Source of the DNA: Candidatus Bathyarchaeota archaeon
GTDB taxonomy: Archaea > Thermoproteota > Bathyarchaeia > TCS64 > B23
NCBI GenBank assembly: GCA_029259285.1
Contig: JAPDJB010000047.1
Span: 1 to 5,827, forward strand
DNA: 5,827 bases
Reading direction: 5' to 3'
Under the pieces are notes generated by a model. That model was not told the DNA's origin. It worked only from the letters and a program-made list of their open reading frames with translations, and ran no database searches. Within the stretch, counting starts at the first letter, position 1; the number at the start of each line of letters is the position of its first letter. The position numbers and the translations under genes were made by a program. Shown here in pieces: positions 1 through 5,448 of this stretch.

Positions 1-173
1 ATCCTCTCAGCTCTCCTCAGATTCTCCACAGTCGTCTTATCTGTGCCGAGAAGCTCTCGGGGAACACCATATCTGGCTAGTATATCGATCATCCTCCTCT
101 TCATCGCCTTGAAGTCCACCGAGGATCTGATCAGGGTTCCATCTAGGTCGAAGACTACGCCTTTAACCCCCAT
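1..173 (-). CDS. HAD-superfamily hydrolase (phosphatase-like), N-terminal part only
   Basis: The first 57 residues are visible; the rest lies beyond position 1. The protein opens with a short beta strand leading into DLDGT (residues 9-13). This is HAD motif I, DxDGT, in which Asp9 would be the nucleophile that forms the phospho-aspartyl intermediate and Asp11 the general acid/base. The following stretch (SVDFKAMKRRMIDILARYGV, residues 18-37) looks like the start of the helical cap seen in archaeal phosphoglycolate-phosphatase-like HAD proteins. The ATG at 173-171 has a GGAGG site at 181-185 with a 7-base spacer, and the gene overlaps the end of the ABC permease by 11 bases, so it is probably co-translated with the exporter operon. 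Motifs II-IV and the cap type are out of view, so the substrate cannot be named. Confidence 0.85.
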   Translation of the reverse strand, partial: MGVKGVVFDLDGTLIRSSVDFKAMKRRMIDILARYGVPRELLGTDKTTVENLRRAER

Positions 174-1467
174 GTCTAATCCTCCATCTCCTAATTCTAG
201 CCGTTATAATCCTCTCCGTTGAGAAGATCCTCGTCGTTATATAGAGGGTTATGGTGGTGAAGAATAGCATATAGGCGACGGCTACCAGCACAGGTGTATA
301 TCTGCCGAGGAAGAGGGCCTTAGAGGCGATCACCGTGTGGGTGTAGGGAATTATGAGCATCAGCCATCTTAGACCAGCTGGAAGCATATCTACATCGGTG
401 AACATCAGAATGATGGAGGGTATCATTATCGGTATATAGATCAACCCCACGAGGCTCTGGGCGCCTCTCACATCCTCCGCGAAGACCGCTATGGAGAGGG
501 ATAGCGCGAGGGATAGGAGGAGGGTTAGGAAGATTATCGCCCCTAGGAGGGTTAAGCCGAGGGGTGAGAGCCTCAACCCGGCTTCACTAAGGGTCTCTAT
601 GGTTAATTGAGGGATGAATCCGAGGGTTGATCTCATGTAGTATGAGAAGCCTATCATATATGAGATGGCTCCGGCTATCGCTATGAGGATTGAGCCGAAG
701 AGCTTACCCGTGAGGATCGTCATCCTCCCAATGGGCAGCGTTATCAAGGTTTCAAGGGTCTTCTGCTCCTTCTCAAGCGCTATGCTCGTAGCGGCCATCT
801 GGACGGCGAAGACGTTCATCATCATGATCATCACGGGTAGCATGATGTTCTGGGACATGATGATTCCGAAGATCGCCCCTGGAGGGACATCGAGGACAAC
901 CCCCTTCAAGATAGATGCATAGGAGATGAAGATAGGCCTCCTGACCGCCTCGGGCTGGAGCTCCTCACCAGCCTCCTCCAGAATCCTCCTGATCCGCCTC
1001 AGGCTACACTCCTCACCATATATCGCGAGGAGCTGCTCAACCGATGAGGCCTTACCCGTCTCAGCCATATTTAGACGCCTGAGATGCACGTAGATTCTCA
1101 GCATACACCTCTCCCCAGAGGTCATCCTCTCCGAGTATCCATCTGGTATGTAGAGGAGGATCGATGATTCAGCCTCCATAAACCTCCTAAGCGCCTCATC
1201 GAGATTCTCAGCCTCTATGATGTAGACATCGTTATCCTTTGAGAGGAATTCTATGAGCTCCTGGGATGCCGATCCTCCATCCTCATTGTATACTGCTATG
1301 GCCATACGTCTAACCGCCCTGCTTACAGCCCTCTGGGAAACCCCTATCGCTGAGCCCATCGCTGGGAAGATTATGAGCGGCATCACGATTATTCCGAGGA
1401 GTATCTTGGGGTCTCGGAGGAGCTCCTTAACCTCCTTTGATATGAGGGTGAGGAGTGCCTTAGCCAC
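163..1467 (-). CDS. ABC-2 type transporter permease (NatB-like exporter subunit)
   Basis: Integral membrane subunit of an ABC exporter, 434 residues from the chosen GTG. The layout is that of the ABC-2/NatB family. There is a cytoplasmic amphipathic N-terminus (KEVKELLRDPK, 11-21), then TM1 (about 22-44), then a large probably extracytoplasmic domain (about 45-200, many Arg/Glu, three Cys if 121 and 154 are counted with the next region). A cluster of about six hydrophobic segments follows (roughly 203-230, 252-277, 304-330, 335-357, 366-382, 391-411). The motif EKEQKTLETLITLPI (232-246) with downstream GK (254-255) is the typical coupling region of this family. I chose GTG at 1467-1465 because GGAGG lies at 1477-1481 and it overlaps the ATPase stop by 8 bases. 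A TTG at 1497 would add 10 residues but has only a weak ribosome site. With one permease gene present, it probably forms a homodimer with the ATPase dimer. The substrate is unknown. Confidence 0.88.
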   Translation of the reverse strand: MAKALLTLISKEVKELLRDPKILLGIIVMPLIIFPAMGSAIGVSQRAVSRAVRRMAIAVYNEDGGSASQELIEFLSKDNDVYIIEAENLDEALRRFMEAESSILLYIPDGYSERMTSGERCMLRIYVHLRRLNMAETGKASSVEQLLAIYGEECSLRRIRRILEEAGEELQPEAVRRPIFISYASILKGVVLDVPPGAIFGIIMSQNIMLPVMIMMMNVFAVQMAATSIALEKEQKTLETLITLPIGRMTILTGKLFGSILIAIAGAISYMIGFSYYMRSTLGFIPQLTIETLSEAGLRLSPLGLTLLGAIIFLTLLLSLALSLSIAVFAEDVRGAQSLVGLIYIPIMIPSIILMFTDVDMLPAGLRWLMLIIPYTHTVIASKALFLGRYTPVLVAVAYMLFFTTITLYITTRIFSTERIITARIRRWRIRHGG

Positions 1468-2179
1468 GTCCAGTCGCCTCCATGAAGGCCTCTTCAAGGT
1501 TCTCCGCTCCGTAGCGTTCCCTCAACTCCCCTGGGCTTCCCTCCTCTATTATGACTCCTCCATCTATCAGGGCGACCCTGTCGCAGAGATATTCGACCTC
1601 CAGCATGTTATGGCTTGAGAGTAGTATGGTTATCCCTCTCTTCTCGGCGTATCCCTTTATGAGGCGTCTCACCTCGTAGGCGTAGATGACGTCCAGCCCC
1701 GAAGTCGGCTCGTCGAGGATGGCCAATCTAGGTGAGGTCATCAGCGTTCTGGCTAGGAGAAGCCTCCTAACCATCCCCCTGCTATAGGTCTTGATCCTAT
1801 CCCTCAGCCTCTCCTCCAACCCTGATATACGTCTACCCTCCTCCACCATCTCCTCGACGTCCTCGGAGTAGAAGGAGGCTATGAATCGTAGATACTCCTC
1901 CCCCGATAGGTTTCCATAGGCCCCAGCCTCCTCCGGTAGATAGCTTATCATACGTCTAACCTCATCCGCCCTCCTCTCCACATCTAGGCCGAAGACCTTA
2001 ACGGAGCCTGATGTGGGTCTAAGCAGGGTTGCTATGATCCTAAGCGTCGTCGTCTTCCCAGCTCCGTTAGGCCCGATGAGGCCGAAGACCTCCCCCTCAT
2101 CGACGTTGAAGCTGCATCCCCGTAGAGCCTCAAAATCCCCGAATCTCTTAGTCAGCCCCTCAACCTCGACAGCCTTCAT
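1460..2179 (-). CDS. ABC transporter ATP-binding protein (ABC-2/NatA-like exporter ATPase)
   Basis: Cytoplasmic ATPase of the exporter, 239 residues, a normal length for a single nucleotide-binding domain. The Walker A motif is GPNGAGKTT (36-44). The Q-loop region reads YLPEEAG (80-86), with Glu where Gln is usual. The signature is YSRGM (132-136), the ABC-2 exporter variant of LSGGQ. Walker B is LAILDEPTSGLD (152-163) with catalytic Glu157 and the D-loop, and the switch His is H190 (LLSSHN). The C-terminus has the GSPGELRERYG and LEEAFMEATG tail typical of drug/Na-type exporter ATPases. The ATG at 2179-2177 is preferred over an upstream start at 2227, because GGAGG lies at 2187-2191 with a 7-base spacer and residues before it do not fit the fold. 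It overlaps the regulator gene by 20 bases and the permease by 8. Confidence 0.95.
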   Translation of the reverse strand: MKAVEVEGLTKRFGDFEALRGCSFNVDEGEVFGLIGPNGAGKTTTLRIIATLLRPTSGSVKVFGLDVERRADEVRRMISYLPEEAGAYGNLSGEEYLRFIASFYSEDVEEMVEEGRRISGLEERLRDRIKTYSRGMVRRLLLARTLMTSPRLAILDEPTSGLDVIYAYEVRRLIKGYAEKRGITILLSSHNMLEVEYLCDRVALIDGGVIIEEGSPGELRERYGAENLEEAFMEATGRG

Positions 2180-2627
2180 CTCCCCTCCTCCCTTGAACAG
2201 TCTTTGAAGGCTCCAATATTCGGACACCCCTCCTCACGAGGCTCCAATAGGCGTAGAAGGTCATCCAGGCCATCGTTGGGGGGAGGATGAAGATGAGCAT
2301 TTCCCTATGGAAGATGAGGGTGTATATGTTGACGAGGATGCATAGGGCGATGTTGATTAATAGAGACCTTCTCTGCCACCCATATCTCGATATGACCTCT
2401 ATGGCCTGAAGGGCTTTATAACCCTCCTCAGTCAACGCATATCTACCAGCCTCATCGACGTCTACGAGTCCATTCAGCTTCTTTAGGTGGAAGTCGAGAT
2501 GCCCTCCACTCCTCACTCCAAGCCTCCTCTTAAGGTCGCTGAATCTCATCGGCCTCTCCTCCAGCGCCCTGAGAATCTTGATGCGTAGGGGGTGGGAGAC
2601 AGCCTCGAAGACATCCTCAGAGTTCAT
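2160..2627 (-). CDS. Winged-helix (ArsR-like) transcriptional regulator with two C-terminal membrane helices
   Basis: 155 residues. Residues 1-75 form a winged-helix DNA-binding domain of the archaeal ArsR/HTH_20 kind. They run FEAVSHPLRIKILRAL (7-22), then RFSDLKRRLG (28-37), then the recognition-helix region SGGHLDFHLKKLNGLV (40-55), then a wing ending in GRYALTEEGYKAL (61-73). After a short basic linker (RYGWQRR, 81-87) come two hydrophobic segments, about 88-106 and 110-131, likely a membrane hairpin, and a basic tail. No metal-binding cysteine pair of classical ArsR sensors is visible. It leads the ABC exporter operon and overlaps the ATPase by 20 bases, so it likely controls this operon from the membrane. 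The ATG at 2627-2625 is chosen because GGAGGTGA lies five bases upstream; a TTG at 2651 would lie upstream of that site. Identity as a regulator is well supported; its ligand and exact targets are not. Confidence 0.85.
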   Translation of the reverse strand: MNSEDVFEAVSHPLRIKILRALEERPMRFSDLKRRLGVRSGGHLDFHLKKLNGLVDVDEAGRYALTEEGYKALQAIEVISRYGWQRRSLLINIALCILVNIYTLIFHREMLIFILPPTMAWMTFYAYWSLVRRGVRILEPSKTVQGRRGDEGCRG

Positions 2628-2632
2628 CGGTA

Positions 2633-2640
2633 TCACCTCC
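2633..2640 (-). promoter_or_regulatory. Shine-Dalgarno site of the regulator gene
   Basis: The minus strand reads GGAGGTGA, an uninterrupted match to the archaeal 16S 3' end, followed by TACCG and the ATG at 2627. It fixes the start at this ATG rather than the upstream in-frame TTG at 2651. Confidence 0.85.
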
Positions 2641-2649
2641 CCCTCAACC

Positions 2650-2657
2650 AATATATT
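2650..2657 (-). promoter_or_regulatory. TATA-like element, candidate promoter of the regulator/exporter operon
   Basis: AATATATT is the most A/T-rich, TATA-like stretch in the 137-base divergent spacer, with GATAGG just upstream on the minus strand as a possible BRE. The usual archaeal TATA-to-start distance (about 26 bases) would put the transcript start near 2628, which would cut off the Shine-Dalgarno site at 2633-2640. So either the spacing is unusual, the transcript is leaderless despite the SD, or the real promoter lies further upstream. The element itself is palindromic and has no strand preference. Confidence 0.3.
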
Positions 2658-2662
2658 CCTAT

Positions 2663-2694
2663 CAATCTAGACCTGAGGTCAACAATCCTAGACC
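2663..2694. promoter_or_regulatory. Candidate operator: direct repeats around a palindrome
   Basis: CAATCTAGACC (2663-2673) is repeated as CAATCCTAGACC (2683-2694), start to start 20 bases, about two DNA turns. The second copy has one extra C. Between and overlapping them sits GACCTGAGGTC (2670-2680), arms of 5 bases around a single G. The array lies in the divergent spacer, 6 bases upstream of the TATA-like element of the regulator gene. That location and geometry suit a site bound by a dimeric winged-helix protein, most simply the adjacent regulator. Function is inferred from position and symmetry only. Confidence 0.45.
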
Positions 2695-2712
2695 GGCTTT
2701 CAACCCTGGCCG

Positions 2713-2725
2713 CCCTTCTTAAGGG
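2713..2725. repeat. Short inverted repeat in the divergent spacer
   Basis: CCCTT-CTT-AAGGG, 5-base arms with a 3-base spacer, upstream of pyrC. It contains TTCTTAAG, the only weak TATA-like sequence placed (about 20 bases ahead of the pyrC ribosome site) where a short-leader pyrC promoter would be expected. It may be a promoter, a protein site or chance. Confidence 0.25.
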
Positions 2726-2744
2726 TTGATGGATACCTTTAATT

Positions 2745-2758
2745 CCCCTCCCGAGGGG
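2745..2758 (+). promoter_or_regulatory. Palindrome covering the pyrC ribosome-binding site
   Basis: CCCCTCCCGAGGGG has 6-base self-complementary arms; as RNA it would form a 5-bp stem (CCCCT/AGGGG) with loop CCCG. The 3' arm is part of the pyrC Shine-Dalgarno sequence GGGGTGAT (2755-2762), six bases from GGGG to the ATG at 2765. Pairing would hide the ribosome site, so the element could restrain pyrC translation, or it could act as a DNA operator. This holds only if the transcript begins at or before about 2745. Confidence 0.35.
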
Positions 2759-2764
2759 TGATGG

Positions 2765-4129
2765 ATGGGTGACCTCTTGAGGGCTGATGTATTGGTGAGA
2801 GGGGGAAAGATCATAACTTCCTCCGGCCTCATCGAGGCCTCCATAGCCATCGAGAATGGCGTCATAGTCTCCATAGCTAAGGAGAGCCACGCCCCAGAGG
2901 CCGATAGGGTGATAGACGCCGAGGGGTTGCTCATCCTACCAGGCATGGTGGATATGCACGTCCACTTCCGAGATCCAGGCAATCCAGAGCGGGAGGACTT
3001 CGAATCTGGAAGCAGGGCCGCGGCGGCTGGGGGAGTCACAACGGTGGGTGAGATGCCTAACACGGTTCCACCCGTCGTCACCGCTGAGGCCTTCAGGGAG
3101 AAGGTTCGGATAGGGAGTAGCAAATCCGTTGTGGATTTCGCCCTCATAGCTGGGGCTGGGGAGGTCTCAGCTGAGGAGCTGAGGGCGATGGCTGAGGAGG
3201 GGGCAGCCGCCTATAAGACCTTCATGACCTCCAGGTTCAGGGAGCTATACGCATCGGATGGGCAGATGCTGGAGAACTTCCAGGTCATCGCCCAGCTGGA
3301 TAGACCCTGCCTCATCCACGCGGAGGATGGAGACATCGTTGAGAGGTGGAGGAGGAGGGCGAGAGGGGAGGGGCGTAGAGACCCCCTAGCCCACGCGGAG
3401 TATAGGCCCGCCATCGCCGAGGTGGAGGCTGCCTGGAGGGTTATCCAACTCGCCTCCTGGGCTGGAGTCCACCTCCACATCTGCCACATCTCAGCCTCAG
3501 GGGTTATAGACATCCTGAAATGGGCGAAGTCTAGGGGGCTGAGGGTCAGCGGTGAGACCTGCCCCCACTACCTATTCCTGACGGCTGAGGATCTGAAGCG
3601 CCTGGGACCCTACGCCAAGACGGATCCACCGCTTAGAGGAAGAGAGGATCAGAGGAGGCTTTGGGAATCGCTGAGAGACGGCGTCATAGACGTAGTGGCC
3701 AGCGATCACGCCCCCTACACCGAGGAGGAGAAGGAGAGGGGTTGGAGCGACATCTTCGACGCCCCATCAGGGGGCATAGGCGTCGAGACGACGCTTCCGC
3801 TGATGCTCGACGCCGTCAACAGAGACCTCATATCCCTCCGAAGGCTGGTGGAGGTCTTCGCCGAGAATCCTGCGAGGCTTCTGGGAGTCTATCCGAGGAA
3901 GGGTGTTATAGCCGTCGGAGCCGATGGAGACCTCGTCCTCGTCGACCTTAAGGGGGAGTTCGAGATCAGGGGTGACCAACTCCACTCGAGGCAGAGGAGA
4001 ACCCCCTTCGAGGGCTATAGGGGGAGGGGAAAACCGGTGAAGACGATCCTCAGGGGTGAGGTGATCATGGAGGATGGGGAGGTGACGGCTCCGAGGGGCT
4101 ATGGAGTCTTCCTACCCCGAAGGGGGTGA
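2765..4129 (+). CDS. pyrC: Dihydroorotase
   Basis: Cytosolic amidohydrolase that cyclises N-carbamoyl-L-aspartate to dihydroorotate, third step of de novo pyrimidine synthesis. The 454 residues are full length for the bacterial/archaeal class I-like enzymes. The metal site is intact: HVHFRDPG (65-72, ligands His65 and His67), YKTFM (150-154, Lys151 the likely carbamylated bridging lysine), LIHAED (183-188, His185), HICHIS (238-243, metal His in this motif) and VVASDHAPY (310-318, catalytic Asp314). GIGVETTLP (337-345) and the C-terminal KTILRGEVIMEDGEV, which completes the small beta domain together with residues 6-60, also fit. Allantoinase and hydantoinase are the nearest alternatives; HFRDPG and ASDHAPYT favour dihydroorotase. 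The start ATG has GGGGTGAT upstream; a second ATG at 2761 is out of frame. No other pyr gene is in the window. Its last 31 bases overlap nob1 on the opposite strand. Confidence 0.93.
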   Translation: MGDLLRADVLVRGGKIITSSGLIEASIAIENGVIVSIAKESHAPEADRVIDAEGLLILPGMVDMHVHFRDPGNPEREDFESGSRAAAAGGVTTVGEMPNTVPPVVTAEAFREKVRIGSSKSVVDFALIAGAGEVSAEELRAMAEEGAAAYKTFMTSRFRELYASDGQMLENFQVIAQLDRPCLIHAEDGDIVERWRRRARGEGRRDPLAHAEYRPAIAEVEAAWRVIQLASWAGVHLHICHISASGVIDILKWAKSRGLRVSGETCPHYLFLTAEDLKRLGPYAKTDPPLRGREDQRRLWESLRDGVIDVVASDHAPYTEEEKERGWSDIFDAPSGGIGVETTLPLMLDAVNRDLISLRRLVEVFAENPARLLGVYPRKGVIAVGADGDLVLVDLKGEFEIRGDQLHSRQRRTPFEGYRGRGKPVKTILRGEVIMEDGEVTAPRGYGVFLPRRG

Positions 4130-4635
4130 GCCTCAACCGGTTTACGCCTAACCTCAGAGCCGCAGTAGGGGCATAGGCCGTCGGGGGGAGGCGTCTCGAA
4201 GACCCTTCGACATCCAGGGCAGTATAGGAGCCATCTAAATCGCCTCCTAATACCCCTCGTGGTCAACCCCCGATAGCCTATGCCGAGGGCCTCAGCCATA
4301 TTCTGAACCGAGTAGTCATCCGAGACCAGCTCCACCTGGCCTAGAGGCTTGAGCTGAAGCGCTAGGGCTAGAAGCTCCTTATCCGCATCGCTTAGGGCTG
4401 AGGCCTCCCCAAGTTCGAGGGCTGAGGCCTCCACCTCTCGGAGGAATCGCCTCTCCGGCATCTGAACCTGGATTCTCCCCCCCTCCAAGGAGGAGGTCAA
4501 TCTTATCTTGGAGACGCCGCCCGCCCTCACCTCATTTAGGATGGAGGGCGTCGTGTAGGCCTCATACCCCTCCGGAGGCTGGAAGCCTGAGATGAGGGCT
4601 GAGGCGTCTAGGATGAGTATCCTCTCATCCCCCAG
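4099..4635 (-). CDS. nob1: Nob1-type endoribonuclease (PIN domain plus zinc ribbon), likely CTG start
   Basis: Nuclease that makes the 3' end of small-subunit rRNA during 30S maturation. From the CTG at 4635-4633 the protein has 178 residues. The PIN domain begins with RILILDASALISGF (5-18, Asp10), followed by PSILNEVR (30-37, Glu35), LSDADKELLALA (81-92, Asp85) and VSDDYSVQNMAEALGI (104-119, Asp106/107), which supply the acidic metal-binding residues. The zinc ribbon is CPGC (139-142) and CPYC (155-158), then a short basic tail. No ATG, GTG or TTG lies in frame between the stop at 4651-4653 and a GTG at 4530; starting at 4530 would lose Asp10 and Glu35. The CTG has GGAGG at 4643-4647, spacer 7. 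The alternative is a small indel linking it to an ATG at 4628 that overlaps the nadK stop. The gene overlaps nadK by 11 bases and pyrC antisense by 31. Confidence 0.88.
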   Translation of the reverse strand: MGDERILILDASALISGFQPPEGYEAYTTPSILNEVRAGGVSKIRLTSSLEGGRIQVQMPERRFLREVEASALELGEASALSDADKELLALALQLKPLGQVELVSDDYSVQNMAEALGIGYRGLTTRGIRRRFRWLLYCPGCRRVFETPPPDGLCPYCGSEVRRKPVEAHPLRGRKTP

Positions 4636-5443
4636 GGTTAAGCCTCCTCCTTAATCTTCTATAGAAGGAGTTGAATCTGATGAAGCTCGCCCTATGGGGG
4701 GAGGCCCAAACCTCAACCGTCGATCCAGGGGCTAGATTCATCTGGAAGCGTCCGTCGACCACTGCGACGGCTCCAGCCCTCGGCCTCTTAACCTCCATCA
4801 GGATATGGCTGCTTGATGGGAGGACGATGCTTCTGAAGTAGCTGTAGGGTGAGATGGCTGTGAGGATCATCGCCTCCACCCCAGGCGCAAGTATGGAGCC
4901 TCCGGCTGAGAGATTGTAGGCCGTCGAACCGGTGGGCGTCGCCACCATCACGCCATCCGCCTCGATGGTGAGGAGATGGACGCCGTCGATGTAGACCTCC
5001 ATCTCAGCCATCTTAGAGGGCGTCGACGTGGCCACGAGCACCTCGTTTAGGCTGTCTGGGAGATCTCGACCACCGCATCTGGAGGAGAGCTTTAGACATC
5101 TCTCCACCCTGTAATCCCCCCTCAGTATATGCTCGATGGCCTCCTCCACCTCTTCGGGTCTCACCTCGGCGAGGAAGCCTTTACGCCCCATATCGACGCC
5201 GAGAATAGGAGTCGATGGATTCCCCAACCCCATCGCCGCCCTCAATATGGTTCCATCGCCTCCGACGACGATGAGGATGTCGACATCCATCTCACCTAGA
5301 GGTGTGGGCTCCACCCCTAAGGCATCGGCGGTCTCCTCCTCCACGAGGGTCTCGATGCCCCTGGATTCAAGGTGGCTTAAGATTCTCCTCGCCACCTCCA
5401 GGGCCTCTCGGAGATCCATCCTTGAGATAAGGCCGAATCTCAT
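4625..5443 (-). CDS. nadK: NAD kinase (ATP/polyphosphate-NAD 2'-phosphotransferase)
   Basis: Cytosolic enzyme that phosphorylates NAD to NADP; 272 residues, typical length. The N-terminal domain carries VVGGDGTILRAA (59-70), the GGDGT phosphate-binding motif with catalytic Asp63. Then come LGVDMGRKGFLAE (81-93; the family usually has GxxGFL here), LNEVLV (132-137, the conserved NE pair Asn133/Glu134), and the NAD-binding core DGVMVATPTGSTAYNLSAGG (163-182). The last includes the TGSTAY motif of the all-beta C-terminal domain, and ISPYSYFRSIVLPSS follows (197-211). The ATG at 5443-5441 is preceded by GAGGT with a 7-base spacer; the TAG stop of pcm is formed within this ribosome site, so translation is probably coupled. 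The gene sits between pcm (5-base gap) and nob1 (11-base overlap). No sign of truncation or fusion. Confidence 0.95.
   Translation of the reverse strand: MRFGLISRMDLREALEVARRILSHLESRGIETLVEEETADALGVEPTPLGEMDVDILIVVGGDGTILRAAMGLGNPSTPILGVDMGRKGFLAEVRPEEVEEAIEHILRGDYRVERCLKLSSRCGGRDLPDSLNEVLVATSTPSKMAEMEVYIDGVHLLTIEADGVMVATPTGSTAYNLSAGGSILAPGVEAMILTAISPYSYFRSIVLPSSSHILMEVKRPRAGAVAVVDGRFQMNLAPGSTVEVWASPHRASFIRFNSFYRRLRRRLNPGG
4643..4650 (-). promoter_or_regulatory. Shine-Dalgarno site pointing to the nob1 CTG start
   Basis: The minus strand reads GGAGGAGG inside the end of nadK, followed by CTTAACC and then CTG (4635-4633). A 7-base spacer matches that of the ATPase, nadK and HAD starts in this window, so it supports initiation at the CTG. 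The ATG at 4628 would be 14 bases away. Confidence 0.6.
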
Positions 5444-5448
5444 TCTCC

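Noticed and set aside
1468..1497. TTG at 1497 as the permease start
   Set aside because: Possible, but its ribosome site is weak, whereas the GTG at 1467 has GGAGG upstream and a short overlap with the ATPase stop like the other junctions.
1253..1618. 121-codon plus-strand open frame across the permease/ATPase junction, with others at 665-922, 2013-2207 and 5136-5459
   Set aside because: Antisense to well-supported genes with conserved motifs, no ribosome site or family resemblance; explained by the GC-rich codon bias.
2180..2227. Upstream start giving the ATPase 16 extra residues
   Set aside because: The extra residues lie entirely within the regulator coding sequence and precede the first conserved strand; the ATG at 2179 has a well-placed GGAGG site.
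2633..2890. 85-codon minus-strand open frame spanning the divergent spacer and the pyrC start
   Set aside because: No recognisable domain, no convincing ribosome site, and antisense to pyrC; most of the spacer is better explained as regulatory DNA.
2719..3147. 142-codon open frame on the minus strand inside the start of pyrC, and similar frames at 3211-3513, 3767-3985 (minus) and 3661-3951 (plus)
   Set aside because: They are shadows of the clearly conserved pyrC frame; their translations are low-complexity Ser/Pro/Arg-rich or lack any recognisable domain.
4114..4127. ACCCC-GAAG-GGGGT hairpin at the end of pyrC as a terminator
   Set aside because: The stem is only 5 bp, lies inside coding sequence of both pyrC and nob1, and no T-run follows on either strand.
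2765..4129. Allantoinase or hydantoinase identity for the amidohydrolase
   Set aside because: HFRDPG and ASDHAPYT are the dihydroorotase forms of the shared motifs; no purine-degradation gene is nearby.
4135..4142. AACCGGTT palindrome just after the pyrC stop
   Set aside because: Only 8 bases, within the nob1 zinc-ribbon coding region; expected by chance at this length.
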